Part shown: positions 54,440-62,567 of the stretch, in pieces | How the letters are laid out: every line of letters starts with the position of its first letter | Position numbering within the stretch: position 1 is the stretch's first letter | Assembly: GCA_013297995.1 (NCBI GenBank) | Contig: JAAFJB010000001.1 | Coordinates: 1-64,000, forward strand | Length of the DNA stretch: 64,000 bases | Direction: 5' to 3' | Source: Chitinophagales bacterium | GTDB taxonomy: Bacteria; Bacteroidota; Bacteroidia; Chitinophagales; Chitinophagaceae | Notes under the pieces: generated by a model | The model's database searches: none | What the model was told of the DNA's origin: nothing | What the model saw: only the letters and a program-made list of their open reading frames with translations | Made by a program: the position numbers and the translations under genes

Positions 54440-55351
54440 ATGCGAGTACGTTTTTATGATGTTCTAAAAAGTATTTTATTTGGCAATTTCCTATATGGCA
54501 TCTGTGCAGTTACTCTTGCAATAGAATCAAGTGTTCAACTCTCACTACCTTTACACAGTTTTTTCTTTTACCTTTTTGTATTTTCAACTACCAAATATTA
54601 CTATACCTATGCGTATATAAGTTGCGCCAACCAATCCAATTGTAGTGATATGAGATTGATTTGGTACCAAAAATTTAAAGGTTTGGTTCAAAAATCTCAA
54701 CAAATTCACGCTTCAATTTCATTCCTTGTTATTTTGCTACTAATCAATCCCCTTAATTTCAGTGCCATCCACATTCCAATTGTTGGCTTAATTGCCCTTT
54801 GTTTGTTTTTGGGAATATCCATCTTGTATTATGGCTCTGTCCGTTTTAGGAATAAAAAATGGCAATTCAGAAAATATGGATTATTCAAACCCCTAATTAT
54901 CGGATTCATTTGGGCAGGCATGGTTTCCTTTCTACCTATTTTTTTTTACGACTTAGCCAGTAGAAGCCATTTTACATTCAGCCTATTAAATAGCCTCCAA
55001 TTCTTAAGCAATTGGATATTTATCAGCTTACTTGCCGTAATTTTTGATATAAAAGACTATGCGCAAGACGCAAATCAGCATATAAGTACTTGGGTAGTAA
55101 AATTGGGACTTAGCAATACTATTTTTAAATTTTTATTGCCCATTACAATAATCAGCCTAATACTCTATTGCACAGCAGCTTATCAGTTAAATTTTACTGC
55201 CCAAAAGATAGTATTCAACAGTATTCCTTGGATATTGTTAATAATTGTAAGCTACTCAATGCATCAACGTAAAAGCATTCTCTATTATCTTGCAATTATT
55301 GATGGACTCATGCTTATAAAATCTAGTTGTGGTATATTGGGAATCATTTAA
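54440..55351 (+). CDS. Polytopic membrane protein, degenerate UbiA-prenyltransferase-like
   Basis: The 303-residue protein has about eight or nine membrane helices. The cytoplasmic loop VIFDIKDYAQDANQHISTWV near 200-219 resembles the second Asp-rich motif of UbiA prenyltransferases (DxxDxxxD...T). The first motif (NDxxDxxxD) cannot be found; the equivalent loop near residue 52 reads TKYYYTYAYIS. So it is either an inactive relative or an unrelated membrane protein. The gene follows the lipoprotein by one base and precedes the M42 peptidase by 15. Confidence 0.55.
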   Translation: MRVRFYDVLKSILFGNFLYGICAVTLAIESSVQLSLPLHSFFFYLFVFSTTKYYYTYAYISCANQSNCSDMRLIWYQKFKGLVQKSQQIHASISFLVILLLINPLNFSAIHIPIVGLIALCLFLGISILYYGSVRFRNKKWQFRKYGLFKPLIIGFIWAGMVSFLPIFFYDLASRSHFTFSLLNSLQFLSNWIFISLLAVIFDIKDYAQDANQHISTWVVKLGLSNTIFKFLLPITIISLILYCTAAYQLNFTAQKIVFNSIPWILLIIVSYSMHQRKSILYYLAIIDGLMLIKSSCGILGII

Positions 55352-55366
55352 TGCTAAAAAAAACAT

Positions 55367-56473
55367 ATGGCAAAAACTACCAAATCAAAAACAATCTTCG
55401 CTAAAAATTCAATGGATTTTTTAAAAAATTATATCAATACCCCTTCCCCCGTTGGGTTTGAAAGTGGAGGGCAAAAACTGTGGATGGAATATATAAAGCC
55501 ATTTGTAGATACCATGTATACAGACCCTTATGGAACTGCAGTTGCTGTAATTAATCCTACAGCAGCCTTCAAAGTAGTTATTGAAGCACATGCTGATGAA
55601 ATCAGTTGGTTCGTAAATTATATTAACGATCAAGGATTTATTTATTTAAAAAGAAATGGCGGAGTAGATCATCAAATTGCTCCTGCTAAGCGGGTATGGA
55701 TTCATGGAAAAAAAGGCCCAGTTAAAGCTGTATTTGGTTGGCCAGCTATTCATACACGCATGAGTAATCCTGAACAGAAAGAGCCCTCTCCTAAGATAGA
55801 AAATCTCTGCCTCGATTGTGGCGCAAGAAATAAAAAAGAAGTAGAGTCGCTTGGTATCCGTATCGGCTCTGTTGTAACTTACGAGGAGGGCTATGAAGAA
55901 CTGGCATACGATTTTTTAATCGGTCGTGCTTTTGACAACCGTGTAGGTGGATTTATGATTGCCGAAGTTGCTAGATTACTAAAAGAAAATAAAAAACAAT
56001 TGCCTTTTGGCCTTCATATTGTAAATGCGGTTCAAGAGGAAATTGGACTAAGAGGTGCCGAAATGATTGCAAGAAGAATTAAGCCAAATATAGCCATCAT
56101 TACAGATGTTACGCACGATACCAGCACCCCAATGATCAGCAAGATTATTGAAGGCGACATTCAATGTGGCAAAGGCCCCTCACTAGCATTCGCGCCTGCC
56201 ATTCACAACAAACTGCTGGCCCTGGTTGAAGAAGTTGCTGCCAAAAATAAAATTCCAGTTCAAATGCGCACACTCAGTAGAAGCACTGGTACAGACACCG
56301 ATAGCTTTGCTTATGCAAATGATGGCTGTCCCTCTGTACTCATATCCATTCCACTAAGGTATATGCATACAACCGTAGAAATGATTCATAAAAAAGATAT
56401 AGAAGAAACCATTCGGTTAATGTATGAAACCTTATTAACCCTAACTCCCAAAACCAATCTAAGCTACTTGTAA
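55367..56473 (+). CDS. M42-family metallopeptidase (glutamyl/other aminopeptidase)
   Basis: This is a 368-residue dinuclear metal aminopeptidase. Metal and catalytic residues are visible as IEAHADEISWFV near 66-77 (His and Asp), AFDNRVGGFM near 182-191, QEEIGLRGAEM near 213-223 (catalytic Glu-Glu), ITDVTHDTS near 235, and the C-terminal MHTTVEMIHKKD. M42 enzymes form cytoplasmic dodecamers that trim N-terminal residues from peptides. Here it precedes an amidotransferase and an ATP-grasp-like gene by 41 and then 11 bases. It may therefore act on the same peptide-like product or be a housekeeping gene in the same transcript. Confidence 0.92.
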   Translation: MAKTTKSKTIFAKNSMDFLKNYINTPSPVGFESGGQKLWMEYIKPFVDTMYTDPYGTAVAVINPTAAFKVVIEAHADEISWFVNYINDQGFIYLKRNGGVDHQIAPAKRVWIHGKKGPVKAVFGWPAIHTRMSNPEQKEPSPKIENLCLDCGARNKKEVESLGIRIGSVVTYEEGYEELAYDFLIGRAFDNRVGGFMIAEVARLLKENKKQLPFGLHIVNAVQEEIGLRGAEMIARRIKPNIAIITDVTHDTSTPMISKIIEGDIQCGKGPSLAFAPAIHNKLLALVEEVAAKNKIPVQMRTLSRSTGTDTDSFAYANDGCPSVLISIPLRYMHTTVEMIHKKDIEETIRLMYETLLTLTPKTNLSYL

Positions 56474-56514
56474 TAAAATATTTAATTGGTTTGATTTTTA
56501 AAATTGATAGCGTA

Positions 56515-57366
56515 ATGTTAAAGCCTATAAATAATCCACTTAAAATTGCAGTATTAGATCTTTATGAAGGTAAGCCAAATCAAGGAATGCGATGTATTAA
56601 GGAAATTATTAACCAATGGGCAGAATTTTATGCAATTGATCTCATGTTAGAGGTTTTTGAAGTTAGAATAAACGAGTCTTTACCTTCCCTTGATTATGAT
56701 ATTTATATTTCGAGTGGAGGCCCTGGCAGTCCCTTAGAAAGTGAAGGATCTTCTTGGGAGAATAAATATTTCGACTGGTTAAAATCGGTTGAAATGTGGA
56801 ATGCACACTCAAATCATTTCCCCAAAAAACACGCTTTCTTTATCTGCCATAGCTTTCAACTAGTTGCTAGATACTATGGCATTGGTCAAGTCTGCAAAAG
56901 AAATTCTACTGCATTTGGAGTTTTTCCCATTCATATGCTAGAAGATGGTCTACAGGAAGTGGTGTTTCAAGGCTTAAAAGATCCTTTCTACGGGGTTGAT
57001 AGCAGAGACTATCAAGTAATAGAGCCCAACCACCAAAAATTGAGAAAATTGGGAGGTGCCATTCTTGCCATTGAAAAAAATAGGCCACATGTGCCTTTTG
57101 AAAGAGCAATTATGTCTGTTCGATTTAACAACTATTTTCTAGGCACGCAATTTCATCCTGAAGCTGACGCAATTGGAATGGGAATGTACCTACAAAGAAC
57201 CGATAAAAAAGAAGTAGTTATTGAAGCCCACGGCGAAACCAAATGGAAGAGCATGGTTGAGCAATTACGAGATCCAGAAAAAATCATGTGGACCTATCAG
57301 CACATACTACCCAACTTTCTAAATAATGCAGTTGGAGCAATGGCAGATCCCTTAATTCATTCATAA
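56515..57366 (+). CDS. Class I glutamine amidotransferase (GMP-synthase-like GATase)
   Basis: The 283-residue product is a triad GATase domain with a C-terminal extension. The nucleophile context is AFFICHSFQLVARYYG near 109-124, where Cys is followed by HSFQ rather than the usual GxGxQ. The His-Glu pair is in LGTQFHPEADAIGMGM near 200-215, and YISSGGPGSPLES near 63-75 fits the oxyanion region. Such domains release ammonia from glutamine for a partner synthetase. Here the partner is likely the ATP-grasp-like protein 11 bases downstream. ATG 56515 is used; an upstream TTG is ignored. Confidence 0.85.
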   Translation: MLKPINNPLKIAVLDLYEGKPNQGMRCIKEIINQWAEFYAIDLMLEVFEVRINESLPSLDYDIYISSGGPGSPLESEGSSWENKYFDWLKSVEMWNAHSNHFPKKHAFFICHSFQLVARYYGIGQVCKRNSTAFGVFPIHMLEDGLQEVVFQGLKDPFYGVDSRDYQVIEPNHQKLRKLGGAILAIEKNRPHVPFERAIMSVRFNNYFLGTQFHPEADAIGMGMYLQRTDKKEVVIEAHGETKWKSMVEQLRDPEKIMWTYQHILPNFLNNAVGAMADPLIHS

Positions 57367-57377
57367 ATCAATATCCC

Positions 57378-58574
57378 ATGGTTCCCGAAATCAGACAATC
57401 ATTTAACCAACAGTTCAGCCAAACTAACTATCAAAATTATTTGGCTGAATTGAATGCCAAATTCCCAGGTGCTATTGAGTTTAGGGTTGCTGAAACGCCA
57501 ATTTTTATTAATAAGCAGTTTAAAGAAAAAGTATTGAGCACCTGCGAGTCAATTATTGATATTATAGTAAATCCTGATTTTTTATCCCTTACTCAAAAAG
57601 CCATCCCACCCTTATTAGCAGTTCCAAATGAAAATGAATATACCCAGTTTATTGCATTTGATTTTGGAATTTGTGAAAATGAAAATGGTGAACTAGAACC
57701 ACAATTAATTGAAATGCAGGGCTTTCCTACCTTATTTGCGTATCAGATATTGCATGACGAGATAACAAGAAAATTTTTTCCCATTCCTGAGCAGTACAGT
57801 GCTTTTTTAAATGGTTTTGATAGCGCGTCATATATTAACTTTTTAAAAGATATTATTATTGATACATGCTTACCAGAAGAAGTAGTACTACTAGAAATTC
57901 TTCCGCATCAACAAAAAACTAAAATAGATTTCTATTGCACTTCCGAATATATTGGCATACCCATTGTTTGTATCACCGAATTAATTAAAGTAGGAGACTG
58001 TTTATTTTATGAAAGAAATGGGAAGAAAATTCTTATTAAAAGAATATATAACAGAATAATTTTTGATGAATTACAACAACAACCCCAATATATTCAGGAA
58101 AAAGGCAAACTTCTTTTTGAACCACTAAATGTTGAATGGATACCTCATCCCAATTGGTTTTATAGAATCAGTAAATACCTACTGCCATTTATCAAACACC
58201 CTTTTGTACCCGCAACTGAGTTCTTAAATGAACTAAAAGAAATTCCCAGTAACCTGAAAAATTATGTACTAAAACCATTGTTTTCATTTGCAGGTCAAGG
58301 TGTTGTTATAGATGTTACCCAAGCTGATATTGATGCTGTAACAGATCCAGAAAACTGGATCTTACAAAAAAAGGTAAAGTATGCCGCAGTAATACATACC
58401 CCCAGCGAACCAGCTAAAGCAGAAATTAGGATATTTTATTTTTGGAAAGCTGGTGAAGCAAGACCCATAGCTACCAATAACCTTGCAAGATTAAGCAAAG
58501 GCAAAATGATTGGTGTACGTTACAACCAAGATAAAAACTGGGTAGGTGGCTCTTTGGCTTATTTTGAGAGTTGA
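57378..58574 (+). CDS. ATP-grasp-like ligase of unknown substrate
   Basis: The 398-residue product looks like an ATP-grasp carboxylate-amine ligase, near the glutathionylspermidine-synthase-like group. FIAFDFGICENENGELEPQL near 92-111 leads into a metal/substrate Glu in IEMQGFP. YVLKPLFSFAGQGVVIDV near 295-312 has the ATP-binding Lys and Gly loop, NWILQKKVKYA is near 325, and AEIRIFYFW near 347 offers a phosphate-binding Arg. Length and motifs agree, but I cannot name the product. The 3' end overlaps the convergent bioF gene by 16 bases. The tight spacing to the amidotransferase suggests one pathway. Confidence 0.65.
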   Translation: MVPEIRQSFNQQFSQTNYQNYLAELNAKFPGAIEFRVAETPIFINKQFKEKVLSTCESIIDIIVNPDFLSLTQKAIPPLLAVPNENEYTQFIAFDFGICENENGELEPQLIEMQGFPTLFAYQILHDEITRKFFPIPEQYSAFLNGFDSASYINFLKDIIIDTCLPEEVVLLEILPHQQKTKIDFYCTSEYIGIPIVCITELIKVGDCLFYERNGKKILIKRIYNRIIFDELQQQPQYIQEKGKLLFEPLNVEWIPHPNWFYRISKYLLPFIKHPFVPATEFLNELKEIPSNLKNYVLKPLFSFAGQGVVIDVTQADIDAVTDPENWILQKKVKYAAVIHTPSEPAKAEIRIFYFWKAGEARPIATNNLARLSKGKMIGVRYNQDKNWVGGSLAYFES

Positions 58575-59665
58575 TTTAATAATGCCAACAATACCGTTAA
58601 TTCTTTCATTGTATTAAACGCATGCAGTGTAATTCTCAACCGCTCTGTATTTTTAGGAACTGTGGGATACAGTATTGCGCGTATATCAAATTTTTCAGCT
58701 TGCAAAGCAGTTGCAATATTTCTTACAGCCTCGTTCCCGGGAATTAATACAATTTGTATGGGTGTGATGGATGGCAATATTTGAAAACCGCAGTTCGCCG
58801 ATTGAAAATATTGAATCAAGTTATTTAAATGATTTCGCTGCTCAGTAAAAGTTGGAAATAAAGCATAGCTTTTTTGAACCGCTGCAATTGAAGAAGGGGG
58901 TAGTGCTGTAGAATAAATAAAAGGTCGAGCATAATTAACAAGATAATTTCGCAATAACGTTGATCCTAAAACAATAGCGCCATGACAACCCAATGCTTTT
59001 CCAAAAGTATGAATGCGTGCAAATATTTTTTGCTGATACCCTTTTGACTGAACCAGCCCCTCACCTTTTTCACCAATAATACCAGTAGCATGTGCTTCAT
59101 CTACTATAATATGTGCTTGGTACTTCTCGGCTAATTCTACCATCAACGGCAAGTCAATCATATCGCCGTCCATACTAAAAACAGACTCAGTTACAATAAA
59201 AATATTACCGGTTGCTTTTTTTAATAAGCGTTCTAAATCTTCTAAATTATTGTGAAGGAATGAAAAAGATTGAGCAAAAGACAAGCGAATACCATCTCTT
59301 AATGAAGCATGCGATAACTGATCGTAAAGTATGGTATCACCCTTTTGAGGAACACTAGCCAACAATCCTATATTAGCATCATACCCAGCATTAAAAATCA
59401 AACCTGCATCGGCGCTATGGAACAATGCTATTTGCTTTTCAACAGTTTCTATTAAAGGATAATTTCCAGACAATAACCGAGAACCTTTAGCTCCAGCATT
59501 CCATAAAAAATCTAACTCCCTATCACTTAATAAATTCTGGGTTGCTATACCCAAATAATCGTTGGAAGAAAAATCCATCATACTTTCTAGAATCCTAAGA
59601 CTACGAACTGATTGATTGGCAATTCGGTCACTAATTTTTTTATTTAGAAATTCGTCCCTATACAT
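58559..59665 (-). CDS. bioF: 8-amino-7-oxononanoate synthase (alpha-oxoamine synthase family)
   Basis: This PLP enzyme condenses a small amino acid with an acyl-CoA or acyl-ACP; BioF makes the biotin precursor KAPA. The 368-residue product shows DFSSNDYLGIA near 32-42, GAKGSRLLSGNYP near 54-66, DQLSHASLRDG, IIVDEAHATGIIGEKGEG near 187-204 and the Schiff-base Lys in HTFGKALGCHGA near 218-229. The length suits BioF better than sphingolipid-type homologues. Other biotin genes are absent from the window, so a different alpha-oxoamine product (for example a sulfonolipid precursor) remains possible. Confidence 0.82.
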   Translation of the reverse strand: MYRDEFLNKKISDRIANQSVRSLRILESMMDFSSNDYLGIATQNLLSDRELDFLWNAGAKGSRLLSGNYPLIETVEKQIALFHSADAGLIFNAGYDANIGLLASVPQKGDTILYDQLSHASLRDGIRLSFAQSFSFLHNNLEDLERLLKKATGNIFIVTESVFSMDGDMIDLPLMVELAEKYQAHIIVDEAHATGIIGEKGEGLVQSKGYQQKIFARIHTFGKALGCHGAIVLGSTLLRNYLVNYARPFIYSTALPPSSIAAVQKSYALFPTFTEQRNHLNNLIQYFQSANCGFQILPSITPIQIVLIPGNEAVRNIATALQAEKFDIRAILYPTVPKNTERLRITLHAFNTMKELTVLLALLNQLSK

Positions 59666-59736
59666 TTGTCAAAACTAATTAAATCCGCACCATAGAGTAT
59701 GATCTATTTCTAGCTAAATTGCAATAAAATATTGAT

Positions 59737-60351
59737 ATGAATATTGCTTATTCTCAACATACAAAAAATATTCTTGGATTACAATTGCCAACCGATCCAA
59801 GGTGGGTAAACTTGGCCTCCATTTCATTAGAAGCCATTTTAACCGACCATGCATACTGTGAACAGAAAGCTGCTTTAACCTGTATCTCTTACATTCAACG
59901 ATATTCTGATAGAAAAGAGTTGGTAGAAGAATTGGCTCCTATCGTAACCGAAGAATGGGGACACTTTAGGCAGGTTTTAGCTGAACTAAAAAAAAGAGGA
60001 CTCTCTCTTGGTAAACAGAGAAAGGATGAATATGTGAATCAACTATTATTATTTCAGCGCAAAGGGGGAGATATTGAAAATAGGTTATTAGATCAATTGC
60101 TTACTATGGCATTAATAGAAGCGAGAAGCTGTGAGCGCTTTAAAAGATTAAGTGAAGGATTGGAAGATCCATATCTGAGAAATTTTTATAGAAAATTTAT
60201 GGAAAGTGAAGCAGGTCACTATACCCTATTTATTACACTAGCAGAACAATATTCTCCCAAGCCTACCGTAAGAGCTAGGTGGGCTGAATGGCTTAGCTAC
60301 GAAATTGAAATTATGAAACATCTTACTATTCGGGGCGATCGTATTCATTAG
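59737..60351 (+). CDS. miaE: tRNA 2-methylthio-N6-isopentenyl adenosine-37 hydroxylase
   Basis: MiaE is a ferritin-like di-iron monooxygenase that hydroxylates ms2i6A37 in tRNA. The 204-residue product has LEAILTDHAYCEQKAALTCI near 31-50, TEEWGHFRQVLAELKKRG near 71-88, IEARSCERFKRLSEGL near 127-142, and MESEAGHYTLFITLA near 153-167. Together these give the Glu/His ligands. The substrate needs MiaA, also in this window 23 kb away, and MiaB, which is not seen. It stands alone and ends in a strong terminator. Confidence 0.92.
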   Translation: MNIAYSQHTKNILGLQLPTDPRWVNLASISLEAILTDHAYCEQKAALTCISYIQRYSDRKELVEELAPIVTEEWGHFRQVLAELKKRGLSLGKQRKDEYVNQLLLFQRKGGDIENRLLDQLLTMALIEARSCERFKRLSEGLEDPYLRNFYRKFMESEAGHYTLFITLAEQYSPKPTVRARWAEWLSYEIEIMKHLTIRGDRIH

Positions 60352-60373
60352 GAGCTTGTTATGATCAATAAAA

Positions 60374-60405
60374 AAAATCTCCCTTGATTACTCAAGGGAG
60401 ATTTT
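60374..60405. terminator. Bidirectional terminator between miaE and the OmpA/TSP3 gene
   Basis: A perfect 14-base stem AAAATCTCCCTTGA / TCAAGGGAGATTTT with a TTAC loop sits between convergent genes. The A- and T-rich ends give U tracts in both directions, so it can serve both. Confidence 0.9.
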
Positions 60406-60427
60406 AGTTTATACATCTAGTGTTTTG

Positions 60428-61786
60428 TTATTCTTGTATACGGAATTCAACCCTTCTATTTTCCGCTTTACCTTTTACAGTTTTATTGTCTGCAATTGGT
60501 TTTGTGCTACCGAAACCATTTGTTAAAAGCCTATCAGCATTTACTTTCTTACTGAATAAATAAGCTTTAACAGCGTTGGCGCGTTTGAGTGATAATGGAA
60601 TATTAATCTTGTCTGAACCAGTATTATCGGTATGACCGTCAACATATAGTTTAAGACTAGGATAATCGGTCATTGCTTTGATTACTTTACCAAGCTCTGT
60701 TTTAGCACCTTTAGTAAGTACGGCACTTCCAGGGATAAAGAGCACTTTTTTATTGTCAAATTTATACTGACTTCTTAATTCTGGGCATCCATTGTTTTCA
60801 CGAGGCCCTTTAATAGAAGGACATTTATCTTCTTCATCATTAACTCCATCACCATCTGTATCTGGAATAGGACAACCTTGGTATCGTGCCAAGCCTGGAA
60901 CTGACACACACTTGTCTTCCTCGTCACTTACACCATCTTTATCGGTATCGGGTATAGGACAACCTTGGTACTTAGCAAGTCCTTTAACTGTTGGACACTT
61001 GTCATTTTCATCATTAATGCCATCCCCATCGGTATCAGGAACAGGGCATCCCTTGTATTTGGCAGTACCTGCAACAGTGGGACATTTATCGTCTTTATCC
61101 AATATTCCATCTCCATCTGTATCTTTTTCAACAACAGGAACGGGAATAGGTGAAGGCGGTGGTGGTGGTGCAACCAACACTTCTGGCTTTTTGTCTTTTA
61201 AAGGAGAAGCCAAACCGATACTGTATGCTAAATGATTAACAGCCAATGAGGATATGGCTGGACGATATAGCAACTGAGTATTAATAAAAGTTTCATTGCC
61301 TAGATTTACCTGTAAACCCAAACCAGTATTCCCCTGTGCAGCAAAATAAGTACCTCCATACATAGAAGCACCAACACCTAAAGTTAAATAAGGAACAAAA
61401 GTATATTTATCAGTCAACAACTTTAAATTAACATTTGCATCTGCTTCCATCAGAAAACGAGTACGAGTTGATGGAGCAACACCAGATTTTGGGTAAAAAG
61501 GATATTTTGAATACGTACCATTAAGTGTAGCCATAAAATCAATATGCTCATCTAACCCTTCAAAATATTGAATACTCAACCCAGGGGTCATATCTGTGGT
61601 TTTTGTCCACTGCTTGTTTTGCAACACATTGGAGAGCGATGTCTTACTCACTCTATGCGCCGTAAACATATCATTTAAAAAAAATGCAATACCTAAACTA
61701 GATCTTTTCTTGTAGCTGGTAGGCGTTTGAGCCAGCGCAGAAGCGGCAAGACCAACAACGATTAAAGAGAATAGAAATTTCTTCAT
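60428..61786 (-). CDS. OmpA-family outer-membrane protein with thrombospondin type-3 repeats
   Basis: The 452-residue product has a signal peptide (KKFLFSLIVVGLAASALA, cut before QTP) and an N-terminal beta barrel to about residue 205. A Pro-rich hinge (APPPPPSPIPVP) follows, then four calcium-binding TSP3 units (DTDGDGILDKDDKCP, DTDGDGINDENDKCP, DTDKDGVSDEEDKCV, DTDGDGVNDEEDKCP; about 217-335). The end is a full OmpA domain with the peptidoglycan-binding signature YVDGHTDNTGSDKINIPLSL near 384-403. It anchors the outer membrane to the wall. The repeats are near-identical at DNA level. Confidence 0.93.
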   Translation of the reverse strand: MKKFLFSLIVVGLAASALAQTPTSYKKRSSLGIAFFLNDMFTAHRVSKTSLSNVLQNKQWTKTTDMTPGLSIQYFEGLDEHIDFMATLNGTYSKYPFYPKSGVAPSTRTRFLMEADANVNLKLLTDKYTFVPYLTLGVGASMYGGTYFAAQGNTGLGLQVNLGNETFINTQLLYRPAISSLAVNHLAYSIGLASPLKDKKPEVLVAPPPPPSPIPVPVVEKDTDGDGILDKDDKCPTVAGTAKYKGCPVPDTDGDGINDENDKCPTVKGLAKYQGCPIPDTDKDGVSDEEDKCVSVPGLARYQGCPIPDTDGDGVNDEEDKCPSIKGPRENNGCPELRSQYKFDNKKVLFIPGSAVLTKGAKTELGKVIKAMTDYPSLKLYVDGHTDNTGSDKINIPLSLKRANAVKAYLFSKKVNADRLLTNGFGSTKPIADNKTVKGKAENRRVEFRIQE

Positions 61787-61809
61787 AAACAGAGTTTTGT
61801 TAATTGTTG

Positions 61810-61840
61810 CAAAAATACATCATGAATTTGGATCTGTAAA
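61810..61840 (-). promoter_or_regulatory. Promoter of the OmpA/TSP3 gene
   Basis: On the minus strand TATTTTTG (61810-61817) is a perfect -7 box. TTTA at 61837-61840, 19 bases upstream, matches the TTTG -33 box at three of four bases. The start of the OmpA gene lies about 24 bases downstream of the -7 box. Confidence 0.6.
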
Positions 61841-61852
61841 ATTATGATAACT

Positions 61853-62347
61853 TTATCTTTTAAGTTTTTTTGGGCTATTTGGCCTTTTTATCATTTCTAT
61901 TTCTACCTTCGCAAGTCCTCGATGCGTGATTCCTATTTTTTTAGCTGCTGCATTGCTTAAATCTATTATTCTTCCCCGCTGCTTCATTCTCTGGTGCATT
62001 CTATCGTTAATTTTAACTACTACACGCTTTTTATTATTTAAATTAGTTACCCTCACCCAAGTATTGAGCTTGAAATTATTACTGGCTCCTGTAAATTTTG
62101 CATTCCTGAATATTTCGCCAGACGCTGTTTTCCTTCCTTCAAATTTTACACTATAAAAACTGGCTGTTCCTTTGATAGCTTTACCAAAAACATTACCATC
62201 ATTCATTATTACATCATCAGAATAGGCATTTAGAATAAAGGAGCCACTACTATCGCCCTGAACTGCTACAATAGAATCGATTTGAGCAGTTGCACTTACT
62301 ACAACAGAAAATAAAAAAAGGGTTATTATTAATTTTAATGTATGCAT
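61853..62347 (-). CDS. RlpA-like double-psi beta-barrel protein, likely non-catalytic
   Basis: The 164-residue exported protein (signal LKLIITLFLFSVVVSATAQ) has a double-psi beta barrel like RlpA: GTASFYSVKFEGRKTASGE near 59-77, TWVRVTNLNNKKRVVVKIND near 94-113, and RGRIIDLSNAAAKKIG near 124-139. RlpA murein transglycosylases use a His in a TAAH segment. Here the equivalent reads FTGASNNFKL, with no His, so activity is doubtful. The Glu and the Asp of the NDR motif are kept. It may bind peptidoglycan. Confidence 0.82.
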   Translation of the reverse strand: MHTLKLIITLFLFSVVVSATAQIDSIVAVQGDSSGSFILNAYSDDVIMNDGNVFGKAIKGTASFYSVKFEGRKTASGEIFRNAKFTGASNNFKLNTWVRVTNLNNKKRVVVKINDRMHQRMKQRGRIIDLSNAAAKKIGITHRGLAKVEIEMIKRPNSPKKLKR

Positions 62348-62567
62348 ATTACTGCGGAAGAAAATGGAGGATTAGAATTACTTGATTTAGTTGATTCATG
62401 TATATGCTTTACTTCCTCAGTTTTCCAAATAACATGCCATAATTCACAAATTACAAAATTTCTGAAACAATATCAAAATATATTAATAATTAATATCATG
62501 TATTTTATGATACATTTTGTAAGCCTTCCATCCATTGAAATTTATTGGTAATAAGGCAGTGAATTCA

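Noticed and set aside
60791..61120. Regularly spaced repeats that could suggest a CRISPR array
   Set aside because: The repeats are coding TSP3 units inside an intact OmpA gene, with no variable spacers.
60792..61235. Plus-strand frame antisense to the OmpA TSP3 repeats
   Set aside because: Its internal repeats only mirror the Asp-rich calcium repeats on the coding strand.
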